Assembly (NCBI GenBank): GCA_020053475.1
Contig: JAGVNC010000049.1
Coordinates: 1 to 40,937, forward strand
Reading direction: 5' to 3'
Source: Candidatus Omnitrophota bacterium
GTDB taxonomy: Bacteria > Omnitrophota > Gorgyraeia > Zapsychrales > Zapsychraceae
Length of the DNA: 40,937 nt
Shown: in pieces, positions 9,152 to 18,181 of the stretch
Position numbering within the stretch: position 1 is the stretch's first letter
How the letters are laid out: each line of letters begins with the position of its first letter
Position numbers and translations under genes: made by a program
Notes under the pieces: generated by a model
Database searches by the model: none
What the model saw: only the letters and a program-made list of their open reading frames with translations
Told to the model about the DNA's origin: nothing

Positions 9152-9541
9152 TTACCGTTTATTCTCGGCTAAGGCATTAAAAATAAACTTAAATAATTTT
9201 TTGTACCTTCCGAACCGAATCATATCACGTGGAGTTATGTTGCCCAAAAGAGGATTGGGCGTGGTGAACCACAATGCTGTTTTTGCAGCATCCCCTTTAA
9301 AATGTTCGGCAACTAGATTTAAAAGGATGGCCCATTCTCGAATACGCTCATGAAGTTTTTTGGGGATGTCTTCATCGTACCTCACAGAAGATTGAGGCAC
9401 TTCTGTCGCCTTTGAAACATCCATTTTATTAAATTCAAGAAATTCTACAATTCGATTGTACTTAGGTTTATCGTTTTCGAAAAAGGATAAATAATCTTGG
9501 CTAGGAAAATTTGCAAATATCTCACTGGCTAAAATTGTCAT
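9152..9541 (-). CDS. Xre/MbcA/ParS-type antitoxin (DUF2384-like C-terminus)
   Basis: 129 aa with TPNPLLGNITPRDMIRFGRYKKLFKFIFNAL, matching the toxin-binding region of RES-partner antitoxins; 5-nt gap to the toxin gene. Confidence 0.75.
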   Translation of the reverse strand: MTILASEIFANFPSQDYLSFFENDKPKYNRIVEFLEFNKMDVSKATEVPQSSVRYDEDIPKKLHERIREWAILLNLVAEHFKGDAAKTALWFTTPNPLLGNITPRDMIRFGRYKKLFKFIFNALAENKR

Positions 9542-9615
9542 ATTGTTCCTCCCGTATTTAAAACCATGTATTTACCATAAATTTACCACATAATAACCAT
9601 ATTGTCAATCTGGGA

Positions 9616-12405
9616 TTAGGGAAGAAAATGCTTTAAATACTGGCCCGTATACGAGGCTTGATGCTTGATTAATCCTTCCGGAGGACCGGCAAAGATGATC
9701 TCCCCGCCTTTTTCTCCGCCTTCCGGCCCCAAATCGATAATGTAATCGGCATTTTTGATGATTTCCATATTATGCTCGATGACTAAAACCGTATTGCCCC
9801 GGTCTACCAAGCGCTGAAGGACGCTAAGCAGTTTATCCACGTCGGCAAAATGCAATCCTGTGGTGGGCTCATCGAGAATATACAATGTCCGTCCTGTTGC
9901 CTGTTTGCATAATTCACTGGCTAGTTTAACGCGCTGGGCCTCGCCGCCGGACAATGTCGTGGCCTGCTGGCCTAACTTGATGTACCCTAACCCGACGTCC
10001 TTAAGGGTTTGCAGGACCGTGTGGATGCGGGGGATATTAGAGAACAGCGTGATCCCCTCGAGGACGGATAACCCAAGGACGTCCGCAATATTTTTGCCTT
10101 TAAATTCGACTTCCAATGTCTGCTCGGTAAAGCGTCGCCCGAGGCATACTTCGCATTCGACGTAAACATCCGGCAAGAAATGCATTTCGATTTTACGGAT
10201 CCCATCCCCCTTACAGGCTTCGCAGCGTCCTCCCTTGACGTTAAAACTAAACCGTCCCGGTTTGTAGCCGCGCATCTTGGATTGTGGCAACTGGCTAAAC
10301 AAGTCCCGAATCGGGCCAAAGACGCCGGTGTACGTCGCTGGGTTGGAGCGCGGGGTACGCCCGATCGGCGATTGGTCGACCTCGATGATCTTGTCAATAT
10401 GGTCAATCCCCACCATTTTTGCAAACTTCCCCGGTTTTTCCCGGGAATGATACAATTTCTGCGCGAACGCCTTGTAAAGGGTATCGTTGACGAGGGTCGA
10501 TTTCCCTGACCCTGAAACACCGGTCACGCAGACAAACGTTCCTAAGGGAATGGTGACATCGATTTTTTTGAGATTGTGTTCCTGGGCGCCGACGATTTGA
10601 AGTTGTTTGGTTCCCTGAATAGGACGCCGCTGGGCCGGCAAAGGGATTTTGAGCTCCCCGCTTAAATATTGGCCGGTCAGCGAATGTTTATCTTTAAGGA
10701 TCCCCTCAACCTTCCCGGCGTAAATCACCTCTCCCCCAAATTCCCCGGCGCCTGGCCCTAAATCAATCACATAATCAGCTTTACGGATCGTGTCCTCATC
10801 GTGTTCAACGACAATCAGGGTGTTGCCTAAATCTCTTAACGCGTGCAGTGTCGAGAGCAACCGTTCGTTATCTTTTTGATGCAACCCGATACTTGGTTCA
10901 TCGAGGATATAGATCACGCCTACCAATCCTGACCCGACTTGCGTGGCTAGACGGATCCGTTCGGCTTCCCCGCCGGAAAGCGTGGCGCTCTTGCGGTTTA
11001 GCGTCAGGTATTCCAGCCCGACATTGATACAGAAATCAAGGCGACGGACAATCTCCTTAAGAATTTGAGCGCTGATGGTTTTCTGTTCGGCCGTCAGTTG
11101 AAGATGCGTAAAAAAATGTTTGGCTTCAGTGATCGACAAAGCTGTCGTTTGGGCAATGTTATGGTTATTAATTTTAACGGACAAAGATTCTTTCTTAAGC
11201 CGTTCGCCTTTGCACCCGGGGCAAGGCGAGACGGACATATACTGTGACACTTCGTCTTTGAGCCAATCATTATCTGTTTCGCGAAACATCCGTTCTAAAT
11301 AAGGGATGACGCCTTCATAAGGCTTGCCCCAAACCATGTCCGAGGAACCGTAAAAAATAATTTTTTTCAATTTGGCATTCAGCGACTCCATGGGCTCATG
11401 AGGGTCCACTCGATATTCATGCGCCAATTCCCGCATGAGGGCCCGGTAGTACATCAAATATCCCCTGCGGCCCTTTTTCGCCGGGGCAATGGCATTGATC
11501 CATTGTTTTGCCGGATCCGGGACAAGGAGTTCGGGGTCGATTTCCATTTTGGTCCCCAGGCCGTTACACGTCGGGCATGCTCCGTAAGGAGAATTGAACG
11601 AAAAGATCCGTGGTTCGATCTCGAGGATATTGATGCCGCACTCAATGCAGGCGAATGTTTCGCTAAAAATCTTCTCCGGAAATTTATTGTCGAAATTGGC
11701 CATGACCAACCCTTGGCCGATCTTCAGCGCCGTTTCCAGAGAATCGGTCAGCCGTTTTTTGATCGTTGGCTTGATGGTCAGCCGGTCAATCACAATCTCG
11801 ATGTGATGGACTTTATATTTATCTAATTTAAACGATTCGCTGACTTCATAAATTTTGCCGTCCACTCGCAAACGAACAAAGCCGGCCTTGGCCACGTCCT
11901 GGCGGACATGCCGATACTCTCCCTTTCGGCCGCGGACAAAAGGCGCTAAAAGCACGACCGGAGTCCCTTCCGGGAGTTGCATCAATTGTTGAGCAATTTC
12001 TTCCACGCTCTGGCGTTCAATTTTCTTGCCGCAATGATAGCAATGAGGGGTCCCGGCGCGGGCGAATAAAAGGCGCAGGTAATCGTAAATTTCCGTTTGA
12101 GTGGCGACCGTGGAGCGCGGATTGCGGCTGGTAGTTTTTTGTCCGATGGAAATCGTCGGGGAAAGCCCTTCGATCGATTCCACCTCCGGCTTTTGAAGTT
12201 GTTCCAAAAATTGGCGCGCGTACGCAGACAGGCTCTCCACGTAGCGGCGTTGCCCCTCGGCGTAAATCGTATCGAAAGCAAGCGAAGATTTTCCCGAACC
12301 GCTTAAACCCGTGATAACGACAAATTGATTGCGGGGAATCTTAAGGCTAATGTTCTTAAGATTGTGTTCCTTGGCCCCGCGAATGGTGAGATAGGATGTT
12401 TCCAT
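9616..12405 (-). CDS. uvrA: Excinuclease ABC subunit UvrA
   Basis: 929 aa; ITGLSGSGKSSLAFDTIYAEGQRRYVESLSAYARQFL, CPTCNGLG zinc finger, two ABC signature motifs (LSGGEAERIRLA, LSGGEAQRVKLA). Confidence 0.99.
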   Translation of the reverse strand: METSYLTIRGAKEHNLKNISLKIPRNQFVVITGLSGSGKSSLAFDTIYAEGQRRYVESLSAYARQFLEQLQKPEVESIEGLSPTISIGQKTTSRNPRSTVATQTEIYDYLRLLFARAGTPHCYHCGKKIERQSVEEIAQQLMQLPEGTPVVLLAPFVRGRKGEYRHVRQDVAKAGFVRLRVDGKIYEVSESFKLDKYKVHHIEIVIDRLTIKPTIKKRLTDSLETALKIGQGLVMANFDNKFPEKIFSETFACIECGINILEIEPRIFSFNSPYGACPTCNGLGTKMEIDPELLVPDPAKQWINAIAPAKKGRRGYLMYYRALMRELAHEYRVDPHEPMESLNAKLKKIIFYGSSDMVWGKPYEGVIPYLERMFRETDNDWLKDEVSQYMSVSPCPGCKGERLKKESLSVKINNHNIAQTTALSITEAKHFFTHLQLTAEQKTISAQILKEIVRRLDFCINVGLEYLTLNRKSATLSGGEAERIRLATQVGSGLVGVIYILDEPSIGLHQKDNERLLSTLHALRDLGNTLIVVEHDEDTIRKADYVIDLGPGAGEFGGEVIYAGKVEGILKDKHSLTGQYLSGELKIPLPAQRRPIQGTKQLQIVGAQEHNLKKIDVTIPLGTFVCVTGVSGSGKSTLVNDTLYKAFAQKLYHSREKPGKFAKMVGIDHIDKIIEVDQSPIGRTPRSNPATYTGVFGPIRDLFSQLPQSKMRGYKPGRFSFNVKGGRCEACKGDGIRKIEMHFLPDVYVECEVCLGRRFTEQTLEVEFKGKNIADVLGLSVLEGITLFSNIPRIHTVLQTLKDVGLGYIKLGQQATTLSGGEAQRVKLASELCKQATGRTLYILDEPTTGLHFADVDKLLSVLQRLVDRGNTVLVIEHNMEIIKNADYIIDLGPEGGEKGGEIIFAGPPEGLIKHQASYTGQYLKHFLP

Positions 12406-12429
12406 AAATATTGTCAGGCGTTAGAAGTT

Positions 12430-12717
12430 AACGATACCCGCTTCGTTAAACGTCTTCATTGATGGCGTTCAACGATTAACCATCAACGACGCGGGCATCG
12501 TTTATCTTAAACGATTGACTGAACCGCAATTCAGTTTATATCAATTGCGCACGCGCGTGCGCAATTGGACTACGGGGCTAATTTTGAACGCGCGTTCAAA
12601 ATCCAAGATTTTAAATAAACGACCCCTGGTCGTCAATAAAGTCGCCCAGGGGCCGTTATTTATGTCAACCCTGAGCAAACCCCGGGCCAAAGCCCGGGGC
12701 GCGTCGAATGGGTTGAA
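12430..12717. repeat. Cluster of consecutive palindromes/hairpins upstream of uvrA
   Basis: AACGATACCCGC/GCGGGCATCGTT (12430-12502); ACTGAA/TTCAGT (12518-12535); perfect 26-nt palindrome CAATTGCGCACGCGCGTGCGCAATTG (12542-12567); perfect 22-nt palindrome ATTTTGAACGCGCGTTCAAAAT (12581-12602); AACGACCCCTGG/CCAGGGGCCGTT (12618-12657); CCCCGGGC-CAAA-GCCCGGGG (12680-12699) nested in TCAACCC/GGGTTGA (12665-12717). Confidence 0.9.
12612..12663. terminator. Likely bidirectional rho-independent terminator
   Basis: AAATAAACGACCCCTGG...CCAGGGGCCGTTATTT: GC stem flanked by A-rich and T-rich sides, downstream of the 12735..12980 gene. Confidence 0.55.
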
Positions 12718-12734
12718 TCAAAAGAGCAAAAAAA

Positions 12735-12980
12735 TTATCTTCTTTTGCCCTTCTTTTTACCGCCGCGAACCATCTTTGCGCAGGAGATGTCTCCCTTTTT
12801 ATCGATAAAGTATAAATAACCGCTTTTCTTCTTTATGCCGACCTTAGCAACTTTCTTAGGGCTTCCCCCTTTTTTGCTTCCACGGGCCATCTTTGCACAA
12901 GAAACGTCGCCTTTCTTATCAACAAAGTAAAGGTATCCCTTTGCTTTCTTGATTCCTACTTTAGCAACTTTCTCAGCCAT
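12735..12980 (-). CDS. Small, Lys-rich, internally duplicated basic protein
   Basis: 81 aa made of two ~40-aa copies: KVAKVGIKKAKGYLYFVDKKGDVSCAKMARGSKKGG / KVAKVGIKKKSGYLYFIDKKGDISCAKMVRGGKKKG. Preceded by a near-perfect SD (AAAAGGAGGTGATTAC-ATG). Confidence 0.85.
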   Translation of the reverse strand: MAEKVAKVGIKKAKGYLYFVDKKGDVSCAKMARGSKKGGSPKKVAKVGIKKKSGYLYFIDKKGDISCAKMVRGGKKKGKRR

Positions 12981-13010
12981 GTAATCACCTCCTTTTACGA
13001 TTGTTATGAA

Positions 13011-13838
13011 TTAAGTCCCAATCAAAATGCCTGTACAGTACTGCTTTAACGTTTGAAGTCCGGAAAGGACAGCCAAGTAACTTGTTTTGGGATTGTCCGG
13101 ACAGACGATATTATCTGTTTTGGTCGTAATTGTCCCAAAATCTCCGACCACTTCTATCTCGTGGGAATTTCTTTTATAATGAGGTGATGTGAAAATGCGA
13201 ATTTGTAGTTTTTTAGGGCTTCCGCACGCCAGGGCCAATGTGGCCGCGACGTTAATATTCAAGGGAAAACGGGTTAAGGCTTCGGTGACATTGCCTTTAA
13301 ACAGAAGCGTCTCTTTTTTGATTTTGTTGAAGTGAAAACCATTTCGGCTAAGAAAAGAATTTTTTCGAAACCCAACTAACGGCTTGCGGGTTGTCAACGT
13401 GATCTTGCGGATTTTCGCTAAACTGGCCGCCTTAATCGCGTCAATTCCGGCTACAGCGCCGGAAGGCAGCAAAATGTAGCATTTATTTTTTTTGGCCAAT
13501 TCAAATAGCTCCGGGGCTTGAAAAATTTTGCCCACGCTCATCGACAAAACGGTTTTTTTGGCTTTCAGCGCTTGCTCAACGATGGGACGGATATCCGGGG
13601 CATTCACCGCTTCGACGACACAATCGCTATGCTGGATCAATGATTTTAAATTGGGCATTAAAACATTGTTGAGCCTGAGCTTTTGGGCGAGATTGCGTGC
13701 TTTCATCATATCAATATCGTAAAGCCCGGTGACACGGCAGTCTTTAGTGAAATCTTGCGCGATGCCTTTGGCCATGCGTGAGCCAATGGCCCCGCATCCA
13801 ACAATACCAATTTTAACTTTATAATGAGGGGATTTCAT
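13011..13838 (-). CDS. nadX: L-aspartate dehydrogenase
   Basis: VKIGIVGCGAIGSRMAKGIA...VVEAVNAPDIRPIVEQALKAKKTVLSMSVGKI...LLPSGAVAGIDAIKAA: aspartate dehydrogenase (NadX) family. Confidence 0.85.
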   Translation of the reverse strand: MKSPHYKVKIGIVGCGAIGSRMAKGIAQDFTKDCRVTGLYDIDMMKARNLAQKLRLNNVLMPNLKSLIQHSDCVVEAVNAPDIRPIVEQALKAKKTVLSMSVGKIFQAPELFELAKKNKCYILLPSGAVAGIDAIKAASLAKIRKITLTTRKPLVGFRKNSFLSRNGFHFNKIKKETLLFKGNVTEALTRFPLNINVAATLALACGSPKKLQIRIFTSPHYKRNSHEIEVVGDFGTITTKTDNIVCPDNPKTSYLAVLSGLQTLKQYCTGILIGT

Positions 13839-14746
13839 CTTAATGTGACGGTGATGTTATCAATGAGTCGTGCGTTTCCTATTTTTACCGCCAGAACAAT
13901 AAGAATAGTCCCTGTTAACGCTTTCATGGGAGATAATGTCTGCGGATGAACACAGTGAATATATTCAATCGCTGTCGGTTTAACTCGGCGGATATGAGCG
14001 GCCATCATACGTTCAATCTTGGCCGCGCTGCGTTCACCTGCCTTGATGGCCTTGCGGGCCATTTGTAAAGCCTGGTAGAGAACAGAAGATTGACGACGTT
14101 GTTCATCCGTTAAATACTGATTGCGCGAACTTAAGGCCAATCCATTTAGTTCCCGGATGGTCGGACAAACTTTAACATTAACGGAGAAATTCAAATCCTG
14201 GATCATGCGTTTAAGGACGACCACTTGCTGCGCGTCTTTTTCTCCCAAGTAAAGCGTGTCGGGTGAAACAATGTTGAGCAGCTTGGCGACGACCGTCGCC
14301 ACCCCATCAAAATGCCCCGGGCGGGATTTCCCGCACAGCCTTTCGGTGATTTCGCCTAAATGAACGGATGTCAAATAACCCGTCGGGCGAAGTCCCGGCT
14401 GAAATGCCTTCTTTGCTTTGTTTTTTAACGAGGGCATTTCAGCGCCGGGGTACATCTGGTCGACCGACGGATTCAGTATTATATCAACTTTTTCTTTTTT
14501 TGCCAATAAAACATCTTTTTTAACAGGGCGCGGATATTTGTGAAAATCTTCGTTCGGGCCGAATTGTGCCGGGTTGACAAAAATGCTTAAGACACTAATG
14601 TCATTCTCTTGCTGACATTTTCGCAGGAGTGATGCATGCCCTGCATGTAGCGCCCCCATCGTCGGGACAAAGCCAATTGTTTTCCCTGCTTGATGGGCTC
14701 GCTGACTGAAATTTTGCATCTGCTTAACAGAATGAATAATGCGCAT
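13835..14746 (-). CDS. panC: Pantothenate synthetase
   Basis: TIGFVPTMGALHAGHASLLRKCQQENDISVLSIFVNPAQFGPNEDFHKYPR. Start at 14746 (MRIIHSVKQ) preferred over the ORF-track start. Confidence 0.95.
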   Translation of the reverse strand: MRIIHSVKQMQNFSQRAHQAGKTIGFVPTMGALHAGHASLLRKCQQENDISVLSIFVNPAQFGPNEDFHKYPRPVKKDVLLAKKEKVDIILNPSVDQMYPGAEMPSLKNKAKKAFQPGLRPTGYLTSVHLGEITERLCGKSRPGHFDGVATVVAKLLNIVSPDTLYLGEKDAQQVVVLKRMIQDLNFSVNVKVCPTIRELNGLALSSRNQYLTDEQRRQSSVLYQALQMARKAIKAGERSAAKIERMMAAHIRRVKPTAIEYIHCVHPQTLSPMKALTGTILIVLAVKIGNARLIDNITVTLR

Positions 14747-14753
14747 AATGAGG

Positions 14754-15191
14754 TTATTTGTTTCGCGAAGTTTTCCTAAGTTTAGCCGCAACGTCCGGAG
14801 CAATCTCGGCTAAAGGTTTTAAAACAAATTCTCTCTCCATCATTCGGGGATGAGGAACAATTAAATCCGTTGTGTTTAGGGTCATGTTTTCGTAAAGCAA
14901 AATATCGAGGTCAATGGTGCGCGGGGCATTTTTGATCGTGCGGACGCGCCCTAATATTTTTTCGATGTCGTGAAGATGGGTTAATAGATCAAGGGGCGGA
15001 TATGGGGTTTCAACTTTGACGACACAGTTGAGGTATTTGCCTTGCGGCGGGCCGCCGACAGGTTCGGTTTCAACCACGGAAGATTCTTTGATGATATGGA
15101 TTCCTTTTTCTTCAAGCAGGCGCATGGCTTCGTGGATGTTTTGTTCGCGGTCAGCTAAATTTGATCCTAATCCCAAAAAGGCAATGGCCAT
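14754..15191 (-). CDS. folK: 2-amino-4-hydroxy-6-hydroxymethyldihydropteridine pyrophosphokinase (canonical copy)
   Basis: AFLGLGSNLADREQNI...NAPRTIDLDILLYENMTLNTTDLIVPHPRMMEREFVLKPLAEIAPD. Confidence 0.95.
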   Translation of the reverse strand: MAIAFLGLGSNLADREQNIHEAMRLLEEKGIHIIKESSVVETEPVGGPPQGKYLNCVVKVETPYPPLDLLTHLHDIEKILGRVRTIKNAPRTIDLDILLYENMTLNTTDLIVPHPRMMEREFVLKPLAEIAPDVAAKLRKTSRNK

Positions 15192-15209
15192 GAGATTTGC
15201 GTTGCCTTG

Positions 15210-16397
15210 TTAAAGAATTTTGCGTAGGCGGTCGATCGCCTGATTGATCCGTTCCTTGGAAACTGTGAGCGTCATGCGGATGAATCCCTCTCCGGCGCCG
15301 CCGAAGCCCAACCCCGGAGTGGCCACAATATCAGCTTTGTCCAAGAAGGCTTTCGCTGTTTCCATGGAATTGGAAAACCCTTTAGGAATTTTCGCCCAAA
15401 CATAAAATGTGGCTTTGGGCGGCGGGACTTTCCATCCCAAACTGCGCAGTCCATTAATAAAATAATCCCGTCGTTCCTGATAGGCGCTACGCATATCTTC
15501 GATCAAGTCCGGTGGACTTTGTAAAGCCGCAATCCCCGCGACCTGGATCGCCTGAAACACGCCTGAATCAAAATTCGATTTGACTTTTGCCAGCGCCTGA
15601 ATCAACGTCGGATTTCCGCACGCCCAGCCGATGCGCCAGCCGGTCATGAAATATGTTTTAGACAAGGAATGAAATTCGATGGCCACGTCTTTGGCCCCGT
15701 CGATTTCCAGAATGCTGGGTGGTTTGACGCCGTCGTAGTAAACTTCCGAATACGCCATGTCAGAAACAATGATAAATCCTTTTTCGCGGGCCAATGTAAC
15801 GAGCTCCGCGTAAAATGGCTTATTCGCCGTCGCGGCTGTCGGATTGTTAGGGTAGTTGATAATGATGGCTTTAAAATCCTTCATTGACGCGATTTTTTTA
15901 ACGTCGGGCAAAAATTCACTGCTTGCTTTGAGCGGAAAATAAACGACCTTGCCGGAGGCAAATTCAACAGCCGGACGGTACGCCGGATAGGCTGGTTCAG
16001 TCAATAACACTTTATCTTTGGGATTGATGATTCCTAAAGGTAGATGGGCCAGCCCCTCTTTGGAGCCGATTAACGGATAAATTTCTGTATCAGGATTCAG
16101 CGTTACTTGAAACCGCCCCTGAAACCACTTCGCGATTTCTTGGCGCAGTGCTGGCAGCCCGGCATCCAATGCGTAATGATGATTGTCGGGATTATCCAGC
16201 GCCTTTTTCATCGCGTCAATAATATGCGGATGCGTCGGCTGGTCCGGATCACCAACGCCCAGATTAATCACGTCGCGGCCGGCGGCAATGGCGGCGCGCT
16301 TGGCTTTATCGATTTCGATAAAAAGATATGGCGGCAAGGCTTTGAGCCTCTCGGAGAAATCAATCGAAAATGTGTTGGATTCGGTGCCTGTGGACAT
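15210..16397 (-). CDS. dapL: LL-diaminopimelate aminotransferase (class I/II aminotransferase)
   Basis: INLGVGDPDQPTHPHIIDAM...YPLIGSKEGLAHLPLGIINP...EFHSLSKTYFMTGWRIGWACGNP; sits in the dap cluster. Confidence 0.85.
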   Translation of the reverse strand: MSTGTESNTFSIDFSERLKALPPYLFIEIDKAKRAAIAAGRDVINLGVGDPDQPTHPHIIDAMKKALDNPDNHHYALDAGLPALRQEIAKWFQGRFQVTLNPDTEIYPLIGSKEGLAHLPLGIINPKDKVLLTEPAYPAYRPAVEFASGKVVYFPLKASSEFLPDVKKIASMKDFKAIIINYPNNPTAATANKPFYAELVTLAREKGFIIVSDMAYSEVYYDGVKPPSILEIDGAKDVAIEFHSLSKTYFMTGWRIGWACGNPTLIQALAKVKSNFDSGVFQAIQVAGIAALQSPPDLIEDMRSAYQERRDYFINGLRSLGWKVPPPKATFYVWAKIPKGFSNSMETAKAFLDKADIVATPGLGFGGAGEGFIRMTLTVSKERINQAIDRLRKIL

Positions 16398-16408
16398 AAA
16401 AATCCTTT

Positions 16409-17140
16409 CTATTTGTTAAATCCTAAGACGTCGTGCATGGTGTATAACCCATTCTTCTTTGTTTGCAAAAAAATGGCAGCTTCAAGAGCGCCCTTCGCAA
16501 ACATGCCGCGGTCTTTGGCATTATGAATGATCTTTAATGTATCAAAGTCCGTTTCAAATGTAATCTCGTGATACCCGATGACTTCCCCTTCGCGCTTGAT
16601 TTTATCTTGATCGAAATGCGGCGGCGTTGGTGAACATTGAAGAGCAATGTCGTGCATCGTCTTGGCTGTTCCCGAAGGAGAATCTTTTTTGTGGATGTGA
16701 TGCGTCTCGCCGATCGAGATGTCTTCAATGCCTTTAAGATTTTTTGAGGCGATTTCGATTAATTTAAAAAGGACATTCACGCCGATCGACATATTCGAAG
16801 AACAGACGATGGGGATTTTTTTAGACGCTTCAACGATTTTTTCACGTTGTGGGGGGGTAAGCCCTGTCGTCCCAATGACCATTTTTACATTATGCTTAAC
16901 GCAAGCAGCGAGATTCTCAAGTGTTGATTCGGGCAGCGTAAACTCAATCAACACATCACTTCCCTTGATGGAATTGTTGTCGGAGGAAATCGGCAGCCCG
17001 GCAATTTTCTCATTCAGCTTAGGGTGATTTTTATGTTCCAGCAACGCGGTGATTTTGAAAACGTCGGGATTCTTAAAAGATAAATGGGTGATGGTATTGC
17101 CCATGCGCCCCTGCGCGCCGCTGACGGCTAAACGGATCAT
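16409..17140 (-). CDS. dapB: 4-hydroxy-tetrahydrodipicolinate reductase
   Basis: IRLAVSGAQGRMG...VIGTTGLTPPQREKI...ETHHIHKKDSPSGTAKTM. Confidence 0.97.
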   Translation of the reverse strand: MIRLAVSGAQGRMGNTITHLSFKNPDVFKITALLEHKNHPKLNEKIAGLPISSDNNSIKGSDVLIEFTLPESTLENLAACVKHNVKMVIGTTGLTPPQREKIVEASKKIPIVCSSNMSIGVNVLFKLIEIASKNLKGIEDISIGETHHIHKKDSPSGTAKTMHDIALQCSPTPPHFDQDKIKREGEVIGYHEITFETDFDTLKIIHNAKDRGMFAKGALEAAIFLQTKKNGLYTMHDVLGFNK

Positions 17141-18033
17141 CGAGAGCCTTTCACGGTGGCCAAGAGTCCATAATTTTCTAACGCGGTCTTTAATTTTTCC
17201 TTATTCTCCGGCGCCATTTCGCACAACGGGAGCCGTAATGTCCCGGGACATATTCCTAAAATTTCCATCGCCGTTTTGACTGGAATGGGGTTCGTCTCAA
17301 TAAACATGGCCGCAATCAGAGGTTTTAATTTATCATTGATTTGGTTGGCTTTTGCTTTGTTGCCCGTCTCAAAAGCCTTCACCATGGTTGCGACATCTTG
17401 GGGGACAATGTTGGCCACGACCGAAATAACTCCGACCCCTCCCAGCTCCATCATCGGCAATGTGAGGGCATCGTCTCCGGAAAGAAGAATGAAATCTTTG
17501 CCACAGGCTTCTTTGACAGCCTTGGCCTGGGTTAAGGAACCCGAAGCCTCTTTAACGCCAACAATGTTTTTACAGTCTTTGTGCAATTTGGCAACGGTTG
17601 GCGTTTCGATGTTTCTTCCTGTTCTTCCTTCAATGTTATAAAGGATAATAGGGATTTTCACGCTGTCGGCCACAGCTTTGAAATGAAGATACAGTCCGCG
17701 CTGGGTTGGTTTGTTGTAATAAGGCGTTACGACCAGTGTGGCGTCAGCGCCGGCTTGGGCTGCATGTTTTGTCAAAGACACGGCTTCGGCGGTTGAATTT
17801 GATCCTGTCCCGGCGATGATGGGAACGCGTTTGGCCGATGCTTGGATGCAAATTTCAATGACTTTGTGGTGTTCGTCATTGTCCAGAGTCGGGGACTCTC
17901 CGGTTGTTCCGCAGGGAACAATCCCGTTAGTCCCATTTTTGATTTGGAATTCAACAAGCTCTTTGAGCTTGGACTCATCGACTTTGCCGTCTTTGAAAGG
18001 CGTCACTATGGCTACGATTGATCCTTTAAACAT
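17137..18033 (-). CDS. dapA: 4-hydroxy-tetrahydrodipicolinate synthase
   Basis: GSIVAIVTPFKDGKVDESKLKELVEFQIKNGTNGIVPCGTTGESPTLDNDEH...VVTPYYNKPTQRGLYLHFKAVAD. Confidence 0.98.
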   Translation of the reverse strand: MFKGSIVAIVTPFKDGKVDESKLKELVEFQIKNGTNGIVPCGTTGESPTLDNDEHHKVIEICIQASAKRVPIIAGTGSNSTAEAVSLTKHAAQAGADATLVVTPYYNKPTQRGLYLHFKAVADSVKIPIILYNIEGRTGRNIETPTVAKLHKDCKNIVGVKEASGSLTQAKAVKEACGKDFILLSGDDALTLPMMELGGVGVISVVANIVPQDVATMVKAFETGNKAKANQINDKLKPLIAAMFIETNPIPVKTAMEILGICPGTLRLPLCEMAPENKEKLKTALENYGLLATVKGSR

Positions 18034-18050
18034 TCTTTCTCCTTTTATAA

Positions 18051-18181
18051 GTCGCTCGTCGCTTGTCCCGTGGAAGGCTTCGCCTTCTCGGGATTTAATC
18101 CCCGAAATCGCAAAGCGATTTCAGGGGATCTCTTGTCGCTCGAAGTTTACTAGCGACCAGAGACGAGAAGACTAGCGACTA
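18051..18181. repeat. Heptad array (GTCGCTC / TAGCGAC) interrupted by a 63-nt double-hairpin module at 18067-18129
   Basis: GTCGCTC-GTCGCTT-GT[module]CTCTT-GTCGCTC-G...; right arm CTAGCGA-CCAGAGA-CGAGAAG-ACTAGCGA-CTA. Confidence 0.85.

Noticed and set aside
12515-12808. 97-aa plus-strand ORF through the palindrome cluster
   Set aside because: Crosses hairpins and runs antisense into the small basic protein gene; palindromes make fortuitous ORFs.
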